DNA of 64,000 bases from Sinohyriopsis cumingii (GCA_028554795.2 CM068825.1:154024053-154088052); one strand, 5' to 3'; positions 1-10,518 are shown, counted from the first letter of the stretch. Notes: generated by a model not told the origin, from the sequence alone. A program made the numbers and translations.

Positions 1-57
1 TGGACCTAACACGCTGACCGATTTTGCCCAATGAATCTTAGTCCATATTGACGAAAC

Positions 58-2029
58 GTGGGGTCAAGAGAACGTCGAACGTTACGGAGATTGCCATTGG
101 TGATGGTTTACAATTTCTCGGGATACGATGGGCAGTTTCTTTTAAAATACTATACGGAACAAAGCACAGAACGTCCTAGAGTGACTTTGAACGGAGCCAA
201 ACTAATTTCCATGCAAGTGGGACAAGTGCAGTTTAAAGATTCGATGAGTTACTTGACCATGGGTTTGAGACGAATGCCTAAACCATTTGGAATGACAGAA
301 ATGGCCAAAGGTTATTTATCGCACTTTTTCAATACCGAAGCCAAGCAACACGCCGTTCTACCCAATTCGCTTGATGCTCACTATTATGACCCCGACAACA
401 TGCGCACCGAACAACGAGAAGCTTTCTACGCTTGGTACCAAACTCACGCTTCGGACCCATTCGAATTTCAGGAAGAAATGTTAGAGTATTCTCGTTCCGA
501 CGTGGACATTTTACGGAGATGCTGTGGAAAATTTCGAGAATTGTTCATGGACGGATCGATCGTTTGAAAAAAGACTGCACCATTGCTAAAGGGTGTTCTT
601 TGATGTACCGCAAACGATTCATGAGCGAAAAGACCCTGGATGTCATTCGCCCTTAAACGACCAATTTTGTCAAACACCAATACTCGGTCAAAGCTCTATG
701 CGGGCTATATTACTTGTGTGACAAGGAAGACAAGTGGATCCATCACGCCCGAAACGGAGTAGGTGAAAAGACCATTGGAACGTATTTTGTGGACGGCTGG
801 GACTTAGGAAACCCCAAGAATTTAACGGATGCTTATTTCACGGATATCCGATCTGCTACCCCCAACGGTACACCCAAAAATCAGTTTTTACAACGGACCA
901 TGGAAGACTTGTACGAGGCCACTTGTGAGCGATGCTTAAAATTGGAGCAGCAAGAATACCAAGTTGTGGAAATGTGGGAACACGAGTACGATCACCGTTT
1001 GAAAGCCTATCCCGACTTTAAGCGTATCTTGGAAATTTACAAGTTCGTGGACCCTCTGAACCCGCGGGACAGTTTGTATGGAGGACGGACGAATGCCACC
1101 TGTTTGCTGTAGCAAGCCGACTAGGAGAAAGGAGAAGAAATCAAATACTTGGACGTGTGTTCGCTGTTTCCTTACGTGTGTAAATATTGTCACTTTTCCG
1201 CAGGGCACCTACAGTTGCTGACTAAACACATCGACGTAACGAACATTCGACAATACGAAGGATTGATTAAATGGAACCAAAATGATATTTCCTTTGTACC
1301 GTACTTGTGCAGAAACGTACAACCAAGACCAATATTGCCAGCTCACCCAGAAAGAACGCGCCTTGACAAGAACGTGGGTTAGCGTGGAATTGTTTAAAGC
1401 TCTGGACCTGGGATACTAATTGTTAGAAGTGTATGAAATTTACCACTTTCCCAAGACAGAACAGTACCGCAAGGGTGACGAGACTCAGAAAGGCATTTTC
1501 GCAAACTGGATGCCTTTTTGAAACTGAAACAAGAATCCAGCGGCTATCCTTCCTGGTGCCACACACCGGAAGACCAAATAAATTCAAAGAGAAATACTTG
1601 GAGCAGGAAGGCATCACTTTAGGTCACATCGGGAAAAACGAAGGTCGACGATCGTTTGCCAAAGTGATGTTGAATTGCTTGTGGGGAAAAATGGCAAAAC
1701 GACAGTGTTTACCCAAGACGGAGTTTTTGACATAACCTTCCCGCTACTTCCAGATTATTGACGACAAAACCAAATACATGAAACATGTGAACGTTCTTTG
1801 CGAAGACTTGATCCTGGTCAATTCCGAAGAACTGGTCTTTGTACAGGCCGACGAATTTGGAAATATCATCATTGCAGCCTACGTGACAGCCCATACTCGC
1901 TTAAAATTGTACGAAGCCTTACACTAGATAGGAGAGCGCATGCTGTACTTTGAAACAGACAGTTGCATCTGTATCGATGTAAACAATCATTTGGCTTTGA
2001 TGTATTTGTGTCTTTCGTGTTCAATGTAA
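58..2029 (+). pseudogene. Protein-primed family B DNA polymerase (Polinton POLB), 5' truncated and frameshifted
   Basis: The product would copy the linear element from a protein primer. The first frame (58-567) holds the 3'-5' exonuclease part, with NFSGYDGQFLL (Exo II-like) and YSRSDVDIL (Exo III-like). The frame then shifts. Around 1140-1190 lies palm motif A (YLDVCSLFP), preceded by a run typical of Polinton polymerases (DSLYGGRTNA). A third frame from 1433 carries motif B (KVMLNCLWGK, about 1663) and motif C, which reads ETDS at 1952-1963 instead of the usual DTDS. There are at least two frameshifts and several stops. About 650 residues are visible, roughly half the usual length, and the start lies left of the window. 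Confidence 0.88.
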
Positions 2030-2060
2030 AAAAGATTGAAATAAAGGTGACCTGAAAAAG

Positions 2061-2067
2061 TATAAAA
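2061..2067 (+). promoter_or_regulatory. TATA-like box ahead of the packaging ATPase
   Basis: A TATAAAA run lies 52 bases upstream of the first in-frame ATG (2113) of the ATPase, in the short gap after the polymerase gene. The spacing would suit a start site near 2090. No other promoter element was recognised, so this rests on position and sequence only. Confidence 0.35.
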
Positions 2068-2112
2068 ACTCTTGTCTTGTCTGTTCGTTTCCAAAGAAAC
2101 ATTCCCTGCACT

Positions 2113-2815
2113 ATGCATATCTCTGCTGTCTTTGCTCCCTCTTCCTCCACTTTCAAAGTCATTGACGAAAACGTAGATCGTGCTAGTTGGGAGACTTTGT
2201 ATCTTCGCCATCCCTTTATCGTGTTAATTGCTGGACTGAGCGGTTCAGGCAAAACAGAATTTGTCAGACGTTTGATCGAACAAAAAAATCATTTGAGCGA
2301 TCGTCCACCTCAAAGTATCGTGTGGTTTTACAAGGAGTGGCGATCGACATACAATCTCCTGCCAGAAAGTAAAAGAGATTCCATCGTTTGTATGGAAGGC
2401 ATTCCTGGCAAAGACGACTTGATCGTTTCTGACCCACTCAAACTCATATGGTCATCTTCGACATATTAGACTGTGGTTTACGCACAAAGGGCATCATCTT
2501 AATGCCAGTGTCATTTACATCACTCAAAATATGATTCAACAGAGTAAAGCCCATCAGTCCAAATGAGATTACGTGGTCTTGTTTAAAAGTTCTAGAGATA
2601 AATTGTAAGTGCAAGTGTAAGTATAACCGTTAGGAATTCATTTGATGACTCATGCCTACGACGATGCCACTCAATATCAACTCAAACCCCACACGCATGT
2701 TAACTCGTGGATTTAAAGATCACTACCACCGATTATTTGCGATTTCGCACCCATCTGTTTCACTACTGGTACCAAGATGGAGGGTCTGTCATGTACACGT
2801 CCCAGTCGACTTAAC
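2113..2815 (+). pseudogene. FtsK/HerA-type packaging ATPase (Polinton ATP), frameshifted
   Basis: It would package the element's DNA into capsids. The first frame, from the ATG at 2113, holds the Walker A motif GLSGSGKTEF near 2230-2262 and the following block SIVWFYKEW. A shifted frame contains VIYITQNM near 2512, the conserved segment after the Walker B strand, and then DYVVLFKSSRD. Another frame carries the C-terminal part (AYDDATQYQ, about 2650). The Walker B region falls at a frame break and cannot be read cleanly. At least two frameshifts and several stops disable it. The element-typical neighbours and motif order make the assignment firm. Confidence 0.82.
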
Positions 2816-2868
2816 AAAAATATCTATAAAACCTCGGACACTTTTGGTCTGTTTCGCACATCGTAAGA

Positions 2869-3180
2869 ATGACGCCCTTTCATGCTCATCTTCTCGTCAC
2901 ATTGATTCGTGCCTTGCACGGCATCAGTAGCGAACAAAATGCACAATTACGTGCTCGTGTCTTAGAATCCAGTCTCAGCTAAGTCTTACGATGGTTTACG
3001 GTGACAGCACGTCAATTACTTCAAGGTATCATTCACATCCTACATCAAACCAAACACCTCCTTGAGAGAAACAAAGGCGCCTTTACGCAACTGGCTGATC
3101 TCCGCATCGACTCTCAAACCAAAAAGCAAATCATATTGAAACTTGGAGGTAGCGGTTCTCTAGGAGGTGTCATCATTTGA
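2869..3180 (+). pseudogene. Small Polinton protein 1 with basic body and glycine-rich tail
   Basis: One frame runs from the ATG at 2869 to a TGA at 3178, about 103 codons, broken once by a TAA near 2980. The N-terminal third is hydrophobic, followed by a polar and basic helix-like stretch (QTKHLLERNKGAF) and then a repeat of Lys/Gln and a Gly/Leu tail (LGGSGSLGGVII). The same layout recurs in the gene at 3777, so the two look like paralogues. Proteins of this layout are common in invertebrate Polintons between the ATPase and capsid genes. Their role is not known to me; a membrane-active or core protein would fit the glycine-rich hydrophobic tail, but this is inference. Confidence 0.5.
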
Positions 3181-3776
3181 TCCCTCTTAAAATGGGATCT
3201 CAATGCCCCCAAAAAGTCATCTACATGAACAAAGCCACTCTCCGACCCAAACGTACCCAGAAGAAAAAGAGAAGTGGTGTCAAGACCAGGTCATAGCCCC
3301 AGAAAAAGAAAAATTCCAAGAAAATACCCTAGCAATCGGCTTATAGATACTGTGGCCATGATGCAAACTTACATCCCCAAGCCTCGACCTGCAGCAACTG
3401 TGACCGCGTCTACAGTAGCCCCAGGTTCTTCCACTTTTCCGTTGCTTGTGATGCCAGCCAAGTCCGATTTGTCACCAGTGTTTCCTAATTTGATGGAAAT
3501 AAACTGTGTTTCCAGGAACGTCTCCTACGTTGGTGACACCCTCTTGCTTCTCTTGAGCCGCAGCTGCAGCAGATAACACAGCACATGCCCACAAAATCAA
3601 TGTCCAAGGGAGATCGGTTATGTGACAGAGTTTACTGGATTTATACAAGCAGGAACTGTCCTGATTTTGTCCGTTGCGAACCCCTCAACGTCGAGTTTTG
3701 CCTGTCATAAAGTTGATACAACGAACCGCTAATCAGTGGCGACGAATTCCACTATAAGAAAGACCTAGTGTAAACG
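3181..3776 (+). other. Polinton interior without a confident gene
   Basis: A 100-codon frame at 3274-3576 and several shorter ones are open, but none shows a domain I recognise and the frame keeps shifting. The stretch around 3250-3310 encodes a Lys/Arg-rich run, as in a core or capsid-associated protein. It lies between two related small genes and is probably decayed coding sequence. Confidence 0.4.
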
Positions 3777-4147
3777 ATGGGTATCACTGTTTTGCTGCTC
3801 CTGAACGCAAAAAGATGTCACCCATCAGAAGTGCACACCATCACCATCCCTGTTCTCCTGTCCATTCAAACTTCCTCCAAAGACGTCATCTATACCGTGG
3901 GCGAATGTTGTTTGAATGTCTTGAAAGGAACGATACCTTTGTATGGACACCAGAAAGAACGCATCGCAAATCATGTACACGTTCTTCGCCAAATGGTTTA
4001 AAAGAAAATCCCCATTCGTCAAAAGAAAAAAGATGTTGGTACAACGCGGAGTGTTTTTTACTCCTGATGAGACCTATTGCCAAAGGAATAGTGGGAGACA
4101 TGCTGGGAGGACTCCTTGGAGGTGTTCTACCAAAGGGACAAAGATAA
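3777..4147 (+). pseudogene. Small Polinton protein 2, paralogue of the gene at 2869
   Basis: From the ATG at 3777 the frame gives a helix-rich part (ECCLNVLKGTIPLYGHQKER, about 3898-3957), a stop near 3999, a Lys-rich stretch, and then in a second frame a glycine/leucine tail (GDMLGGLLGGVLPKG, about 4097-4140). A helix, a basic block and a Gly/Leu membrane-like tail in this order match the gene at 2869. It is broken by stops and at least one frameshift. I know this layout from invertebrate Polintons but not its function. Confidence 0.5.
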
Positions 4148-4478
4148 TAAATGCCACGAAAATAAAAAAAAACCTCTGGGGTGAAAGGATCTCAGGTGCG
4201 ACCTTTAGGATCTGATGTAAGGACGAAAACTCACTTTAGTGCCTTACAAACGATGAAAGGAATTCCATCGTTCTCAAGAACAATGACCCCACTTGTATCT
4301 CCTAATCCTCATTTGACGGAAATGTCCTAGTTACAACACGAGTAGCAATCCTTGATGGATCGCAACGATTAGTCAGAAACGGAAAACTCTCAACGGTACG
4401 GTCACTTGATTCAGCGACTTCAACTCTTTCACCAGAAAGCTTTATTCGAAACAGCTCCACCGACATTTTAATACCCTG

Positions 4479-4697
4479 ATGAAAAGTCCATCACCACCAC
4501 TACCCTCAGTGCCCAAGACAGACGCAGCCCCACGGATGCATGAAGAAGAAGCGGTACGAGAAGTCTTTCAAGCACCTTCATCCGCTCCCATCCCTAGTAA
4601 GATTTCAGCGTCCTTGTTGACCCCTTCCCCTACACCCCAACGAGAAGAACTCAAAGCTTGGGTTAAAAAGATGATGTCCACACCTCCTTCGACGTAA
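4479..4697 (+). pseudogene. Proline-rich Polinton protein fragment
   Basis: A 72-codon open frame starts at an ATG and is rich in Pro, Ser and Ala, with an acidic patch (HEEEAVREVF) and a short charged C-terminal helix (REELKAWVKKMM). The next 130 bases encode Lys runs and another Pro/Ser-rich stretch in shifted frames, so the original was probably longer and led into the integrase region. No domain was recognised. It may be a linker or accessory gene. Confidence 0.35.
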
Positions 4698-4871
4698 GTG
4701 AAAAAAAAGAAGGGAAGTCAGAAGTGAAAAAAAGAAAGCAAGACAAAGGTCATCCCATGCCACCACCACTACCCTCGGCTTCTTCTCCCGTGGCACGTTG
4801 GACACGTAAAGCCGTTTCCAAACCACCACCTCACCTCAACATCAATGAACAGTGGCTGACTTATTGAAGAG

Positions 4872-5963
4872 AGAGTCCTGACGGAGAATCTGTTAGCCAG
4901 CATTTACTACGATCCAGCCTATCCTGCAGGATACGGAGAAAATCAGAAATTGTATCTTAATGCCAACACTCGACTCAAAAGTGTCCGTTCATCTGAAGTG
5001 CAACGATGGTTACAAGAACAAGACACGTACACCTTACACAAACCCATTCGACGAAATTGGTTTAGAAATCGCTCTCGGATGGATGGCATTGATCATCAAT
5101 GGCAAGCCGATTTAGCCGATGTCTCTCATTTGTCCACCTACAATCGTGGCTAAAAATATTTATTTTGTGTCATCGACGTTTCTTCCCAATTTGCTTGGGA
5201 CGTGTCATTGACTTCCAAATCGAACATTGAGTTAGCACAAGCCATACAACTGGTGTCCCCTCTTAGATGGTCACCCTCTTAGATGGCTAACCAACAAATG
5301 CACCGAATTTTTCCAAAAAGAATTAACGAAAGCAGACATCCATTTTTTCATCACCGAGAATCCCGAAACCAAAGCTATCATCCTGAAACCTTTTCAAAGA
5401 ACATTGAAAGAAAGCACGTGAAAATATTTTACGCATCAACACACTGTCAATTACATCGACCTCTTACCACACCTGGTCAAAGCATACAACCACTCTTACC
5501 ATCGGATCATCGATGTGCCCCAGAAGAAATGACTCCCGGCAACGAAGTGACTGTTTTTGAGCGCCTGATCGGTACGTCCCGACTGTGGCTGTCCCCAAGA
5601 AAGGTGGAGTGTTGACGATGGGAGATTGGGTGTGTATTGGCAAATCCAAACGCACTTTCGACAAGGGTCATTTACCCAACTGGACCACCGAATTGTTTCG
5701 TGTCACTGGACGAATGCGTGGCCATCATCATGCCGTCTATAAATTGGAAGATATGAACGGGGAACATTCTACTTGCACGAGTTATCACGTGTGACCAAAA
5801 AGAAGAAGACGAGGTATGCGACATCGAAAACATTCTTGATTGACGAACCTGTATGGTGGGAAAACGACGCGTCAAAGTAGTCAAAATACGTTGCAAAGGA
5901 TATCCTCACAGCTTTTATTCTTGGATCGACGCTTCGCAAGTCATCGACTCTAACAAGAAGTGA
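4872..5963 (+). pseudogene. Retroviral-type integrase with C-terminal chromodomain-like part (Polinton INT)
   Basis: It would insert the linear element into host DNA. The N-terminal region (YYDPAYPAGYG) precedes a core with the first catalytic Asp in WQADLADVSHLS (about 5097), the second Asp in VIDVSSQFAWD (about 5172) and the Glu in TENPETKA (about 5357, another frame). The C-terminal part keeps a basic SH3-like segment around 5590-5700. From 5855 it keeps a chromodomain-like strand (KIRCKGYPHSFYSWIDA), typical of Polinton integrases. A TAA lies at 5151, a 13-base duplication occurs at 5259-5285, and there are at least three frameshifts. The stop at 5961 is probably the original end. Confidence 0.85.
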
Positions 5964-5968
5964 CCATC

Positions 5969-6160
5969 GTGCCCTTCAACACAGCCTCAACCACAACATT
6001 GACCGCTCCTTCTCCGAGTTATTCTCTGCAAGATCTACAAGGGCAACCCTTGTGGGTGTGGTGTTGAGAACGTGTCCCTAAAATGAAAATCGCCTTTTTC
6101 TGCCAAATGTTTGTGGTGTGTTGTGTCATCGGTGCTGCCATTGCCAATTTGAGATTGTAA
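5969..6160 (+). pseudogene. Small single-pass membrane protein of the Polinton
   Basis: One frame, about 63 codons, runs from just after the integrase stop to a TAA at 6158, broken by one TGA at 6065. The first part is rich in Ser, Thr and Pro. The last 25 codons, which begin with an ATG at 6083, form an unbroken hydrophobic segment (FVVCCVIGAAIANL), a plausible membrane anchor. Small Ser/Pro-rich proteins with one membrane segment are seen in Polinton gene sets. The function is unknown, and the true start is uncertain because the 25-codon ORF could stand alone. Confidence 0.4.
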
Positions 6161-6372
6161 TAAGGAGACAAACAATTGTGGACCCTTTTACTGAGCCGTT
6201 GCATCTGTTAAGTTCTCTCCTATCCTTCCTTGTAATACTCTAACGGTAACAACGGGGGTCTTGCGGTCAACGTCAGTCACCCTCCAAATAGTCTCTACCA
6301 AAACAACAATAACCCTCATTTGGACACACCTCTGACATCGTTTGACCATCCGGACAGCAGATCTTTGAAATT

Positions 6373-7180
6373 ATGAATAACCAATTTTACTTAACGTTAC
6401 CTAGTAACACTTCCATGGATGTCTTTCCCCACAATACCTTGTGCTGTTTCACGGAGAAATTACCTCAGGCCATCCAACTGGATGACGAAGCCCATTGGGA
6501 AGTGGCTTTAGTCGAAATCATTCATCCCACACATATCAAAAACATCACTGAAAATCAAAACACCTTCGACGTCGAGATCCTGAACGATCAAGAACAATAA
6601 GCCATAAGTGACATCGGGTTTTTAGGTATCAAAAATCCAGCAAGCAATACGTTATTCACCAACTATACTGCGAAAATGCTAGCAGACTATTTATTTTAGC
6701 GGTCAACATTTGGTGGACGCGATTGCTTCCAGGTTTGAGGAACTATTTTGCAAAGCCCTAGACAAAGCCAAACTACGTGTCACCATTGAGTACCATAAAG
6801 TGGCTCGTCGCCTGGTGATGAAATTGAAGGATGCCGAAACGTTGTCCGTCAGTTTCAATAGTAGTTTGTTTGAAATTATGGTTTTTGTGTACTCCGATGA
6901 GGTGGAATACAACGTGGTGTGACACACATCCGCACCGTCACTGAGAGTCATTCCTTTTAAAGTGGATTCTGTAACAGCAAATGACGAGGATGGTGGAAAC
7001 ACGTATCACGTTCACCATGAACTTGTACATCCTCATCACTTACCCGTCAGTTAGTCATATTTCGACACTGTCGGTATTGGTCTAAAAGGAGATCTGGGAC
7101 AAAATATTCCATTCTTCAAAGAGAAAGTCACGGTGAAACTCCGTTTTCGAAAACGATTCTCTAACAAATTGTAAGTCGTG
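6373..7180 (+). pseudogene. Minor (penton-like) capsid protein of the Polinton
   Basis: The ATG at 6373 opens a 75-codon frame beginning MNNQFYLTLPSNTSMDVF, followed by VALVEIIHPTHI. This start is characteristic of the gene that precedes the major capsid gene in invertebrate Polintons. Decayed frames continue to about 7180 (for example 6710-6922, with VRVTIEYHKVARRL-like strands). The minor capsid protein of Polintons is a single jelly-roll that forms the vertices; the fold cannot be checked here. Stops and frameshifts disrupt it after residue 75. Confidence 0.6.
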
Positions 7181-7184
7181 TATC

Positions 7185-7590
7185 CAGTGTACCGATGTGT
7201 CGCTCGACAGCGAGGACATGGTTTAGGGGATATGCTGAAATCTACATTTCTTTCGGTGGCGTCCGTTTTATAAACGATGGTCAGGATTGCAGGCCTTGAA
7301 AGGCAAGGCAAAAAAAATTCCAAAATGTCATCATCGACAACAAAACCCCAAAGAAGCCATCGTGAGAGCAGGCAAAATGTATTGCTTCGAACTGGAAAAG
7401 ACATTTTGGTCCGACGATAAACTCCTATAGATGCATTGAATCATGCCGAGTCAGGCATTCCTGCTTCCTTTACGCCACAGTAAGGACAAGGCAAAAAGAG
7501 ACGACAAAGACATCCCTCCAGAGGAGTTCATGCACACTCAGCCAGAAAGACCAAGAAAAGAAGAACCGTAAGAGAATTTAACGTATTTCT
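7185..7590 (+). pseudogene. Glycine-rich basic small protein of the Polinton
   Basis: Between the penton-like and major capsid genes, short frames encode a start like CRSTARTWFRG / RQRGHGLGDML, then a hydrophobic helix, Lys-rich blocks (about 7300-7350) and a basic C-terminus (KKRRQRHPSRGVH, about 7494-7535). A glycine-rich head plus basic tail at this position is usual in invertebrate Polintons. The reading frame changes at least twice. Role not known; a core or membrane-active capsid component is only inference. Confidence 0.4.
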
Positions 7591-7630
7591 GATTATTGAA
7601 AAGAAAAATCATGTACTGAGAGTCTTGCGA

Positions 7631-8922
7631 ATGTTCCAAGACTTAACTGGATCTGTTTGCTATGTCGCCCTCTATGATGACGATGCAAGAATCCCAAAGG
7701 GTAGATTTTTTCATCATATCTCCTTTTTGACAACATTAGCCCCCATCGAATTTGAAATCAAAGGACAGCCCGAAGATTACATCGATCTGAATAGCACTTA
7801 CTTGTACCTGAAAGTCAAGGTTCTCGATCCGACTGGAAATACTTTAGACGGTAATGAGGACGTAGCACCCGTCAACACTTTCATGCATTCCTTGTTCAAC
7901 GAAGTGGATTTGTACTTAAATAGCAAACTGGTCAGTAGCAGTATGGATACTTACCCTTACCGAACGTACCTAGAAAATCTCTTGACGTACGGAAAAGAAG
8001 CCAAGAACACCTATCTGGATGCTTGCGTGGTATGAAAACCTGATACGGTAGGCAAATTCAAAGATACCGATTTGATTAAAGATAAAGATCCAAGCCCCAA
8101 TGCGGGATTCAACGACTGACTAAACAAAACCAAGGATGGGCAGAGTTTAGGACCGATGGATCGTTTGTATTTGTACATTTGGTTACAAGTGAAGTATTTG
8201 TTGAACGGAGTGGATATCTACCTGAGACTGAATCACAGCAGTACCGCTTTCCATTCGATGGCTGATGCTGCCAATTACAAAACAGGCATCGAAAAAGCTA
8301 GACTCTACGTGCGACGCGTGGAAGTGTTACCTAAAGTGGGAATCGACATGAGTCACACCTTGAGTAGAACGACCGCCATGAATCCGATGCGACGCGTGGA
8401 AGTGAAAACCTTCACTATTACCGCTGGACAGTGATCCATGATCGAAGTTCATCTGTTCCAAGGACAGTCACCTAAGCGTTTAATCATTGGTATCTCTGAG
8501 AATTCAGTCTTCAAGGGAGCCTACGATGAAAATCCTTTCCAGTTTCAGCACTTCGACGTGTCCAAGATCGAAGTCAGTCGAGATTGCAAGACCTTGTGTA
8601 CCAGACCTTTTGAACATAACTTTGGACACAAGAATTTCTTAAGGTCGTACTTGTCCCTGTACGAAGCCACCGGACAGTTAGGGATCAACACCAGCCACGG
8701 CATTTCGTACGACGATTATACAGAATGTTACGCTTTACGGGTCTTTGATTTCACTTCTGACCAATACAGCGACAAGGGACATTTCCACCCTATAAAATCC
8801 GGCCAAATGCGTGTAACTTCAGTTTAAAGGACTACTGAAGTAGACGGTGAAAGTCTTCTTGTATGCCGAATTTGATAATACGATTGAAATCAACAGTTTG
8901 AGAGAAGTCATTCTAGACTATT
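7631..8922 (+). pseudogene. Double jelly-roll major capsid protein (Polinton MCP), nonsense-broken
   Basis: It would form the icosahedral shell. One frame stays in register from the ATG at 7631 to 8827. It is interrupted only by stops: TGA at 8033, a second TGA near 8117, TGA at 8432 and TAA at 8825. A shifted frame then supplies the last 25 codons (EFDNTIEINSLREVILDY) up to a TAG at 8920. Recognisable blocks are DYIDLNSTYLYLKVKVL and FNEVDLYLNSKLVSSS in the first half, AFDFTS-like FDFTSDQYS near 8743, and the C-terminal EIN..R.V..DY. At about 430 residues it is near the expected family length. Decay by nonsense with almost no indels contrasts with the neighbouring genes. Confidence 0.85.
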
Positions 8923-9440
8923 AGAAGGTTTAGACGACTCGTATCCCTCTTCGAAGGGTGGAGCCTCTTTGAAAATGGAATGGTAGGAGAGTTTGGAAAC
9001 AGAACCACCCACCAAAAAAAGACGAAGATGAAGAGGACATGGTGATATCCAGATGACCAGAACAAGAACAACATTTAGTCTCTTGGTGTGCTAAACACCT
9101 GGCGGAAGTAATTACAGGGTTGACATAGAAACATTGCTATTGATGGCAAAACGATCATCCCAGTCAAATTCAACACGATCAATGTCTGATGATGAGCCAA
9201 GAAAAAAATTGGACGTGTATCTGGTGACGCTTGGGGTCTCATCTCGAAAGAAGCAATGGTGCATCAGTGGTAGAAAGACTTGCGTCTTCATTCCTCTCCT
9301 CCACTGACTGCTCTGGAGATCCATTGCACTGAATCTCTCTTGGCACAGAATACGGAGACGAAGCCAAAAACCGTTTACTTGACAGAGGTTTTCAAGCAAA
9401 AGGTCAGGATTGAATTGATGACTTATCATTACATGTATAA
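8923..9440 (+). other. Polinton stretch between capsid and protease, no firm gene
   Basis: There is a basic patch (TKKRRR) near 9010 and a 60-codon open frame at 9280-9462 without a recognised domain. The frame runs into the protease region, so part may be the protease N-terminus or a small extra gene. Nothing else was recognised. Confidence 0.3.
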
Positions 9441-9459
9441 CAAGAAAAAATTGGATACA

Positions 9460-10014
9460 TGAGAACTTTATTACCTTTTGAACAACAGTTCGTACGCCGC
9501 TTTTTGGAATCCTGTCGTGTGCACTAAATATTAGATTCCTCATCGCAAACCTAATGACCATGAAGTTTATGTCATCAACACGGACGACAGTCATCTCCCA
9601 GGAATCCACTGGGTTGCCATCAACTTTCCCCACGATGACTGTGTGGAGTATTTTGATTCGTATGGATTACCGCCTTAGGGAGACGACACCATCGACTTTA
9701 TGAGAAGAAATGCCAAAACGACAGGATTAAATAATGTGAAATTACAAGGTATGATTCCATGGTATGTGGACAATATTGTGTGTATTTTCTTCATGAAGGC
9801 AGTCTTGGATATCCCTTAGAACATTTAGTGACTTATTTTGATCGTGACTCTTCTAAAAACGATCATAAAATATATAGATGGTTTTGTGACCATTATGGAT
9901 ATCTTTTGTCTTTAGCTAGGAAACGTAGTGTACATCAATGGCCAAATGAGCTCCAACAGTGGAATTCTAAATTGACTTCACAACGTTGCCAACCTTGTCA
10001 AAAATTTGTTGTTT
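9460..10014 (+). pseudogene. Adenain-like cysteine protease (Polinton PRO), frameshifted
   Basis: It would process capsid precursors. The catalytic His lies in GIHWVAINFP (about 9605-9632) and the acidic partner in CVEYFDSYGLPP (about 9643-9678). The active-site Cys region VCGQYCVYFLHEG is at about 9762-9800, in a different frame from the His. The C-terminal part continues for about 70 codons (FCDHYGYLLSLARKRS) to a stop at 10014. A TAG follows YGLPP near 9676, and a frameshift separates the His and Cys segments near 9750. The order His, Asp/Glu, Gln, Cys is that of adenovirus-type C5 peptidases. Confidence 0.82.
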
Positions 10015-10030
10015 GAAAAAATGTCTTGAT

Positions 10031-10327
10031 GTTATATTATTTGTTGGGTGTTGTTGATGTTGTTGTTGTTGTTGTGGGGTTTAACGCCATTTTTCAGCAC
10101 ACGATAGGCTATACATGGCAGCCGGTATTAATTGTGGAGAATGAACCCGGGAAAACCCTTGAAACAACCACCGACCCACGAGAAGCTACTGGAGAGCCTT
10201 CTCATATATCCACATTGGCCGAATCCTGGACTAGAACCCACGTTGACAGAGGTGAGATTGCAGTGATCCGTAACGAAGAGCACTTTAGGCCACTCGGCCA
10301 CTCGGGGCCCCATAGGGTGTTTGTTGG
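10031..10327 (-). repeat. tRNA-derived SINE, family A
   Basis: On the minus strand the head carries an A-box-like TGGCCGAGTGG (10300-10290) and a B box GGTTCTAGTCC (10238-10228), as in type II (Leu/Ser-like) tRNAs. A body of about 130 bases follows, then a tail with GGCGTTAAACCCC (about 10090-10078) and a CAA-type repeat. It is inserted directly after the protease gene. The GCGTTAAAC tail recurs in truncated form at 20995-21260. Target-site duplications could not be defined with confidence. Confidence 0.7.
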
Positions 10328-10473
10328 TTGAATAAAAATGTTATCAAAGAATTATTGTCTGTAGTTTGTTTTACATTTTTCTATCACTCTATATGCTCTT
10401 TGATTTCATTCTATCCTTCTACATTAGCTAGAGCGTTCCTACCAAACAAAAACCACAGCGCTGTTTTCTATCG

Positions 10474-10518
10474 CGTCCGCGCTTGAGACATATAAAGCGT
10501 GGCTGTATGCAGTCTGAC
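10474..10518 (+). promoter_or_regulatory. Promoter module P1: CGTCCG box, TATA box, initiator
   Basis: CGTCCGCGCTT starts at 10474, TATAAA at 10491 and CAGTCTGA at 10510. The interval from CGTCCG to TATAAA is exactly 17 bases and from TATAAA to the initiator A is 20. The same architecture recurs at 11244 (P2) and 20631 (P3). It lies 38 bases upstream of an ATG. The 20-base TATA-to-initiator gap is shorter than the usual 30, so the true start could lie elsewhere. Confidence 0.5.

Larger units (their letters stand above)
1..10025 (+). mobile_element. Decayed Polinton/Maverick element, left end outside window
   Basis: A single-strand run of genes matches the diagnostic Polinton set: protein-primed DNA polymerase B, FtsK/HerA-type packaging ATPase, retroviral-type integrase, minor and major jelly-roll capsid proteins and adenain-like cysteine protease, all on the + strand. 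The polymerase begins mid-gene at base 1, so the 5' end and its terminal inverted repeat lie outside the window. No right terminal inverted repeat was identified; the last recognisable codons are in the protease near 10014. All genes carry stops, and most carry frameshifts, so this is a non-functional fossil. Polintons are known as virus-like transposons of animals and protists. Whether the short genes after 10.4 kb belonged to the element is open. Confidence 0.9.

Noticed and set aside
9112-9633. 173-codon minus-strand frame
   Set aside because: It is antisense to the Polinton protease region, has no domain, and the + strand carries recognisable protease motifs.
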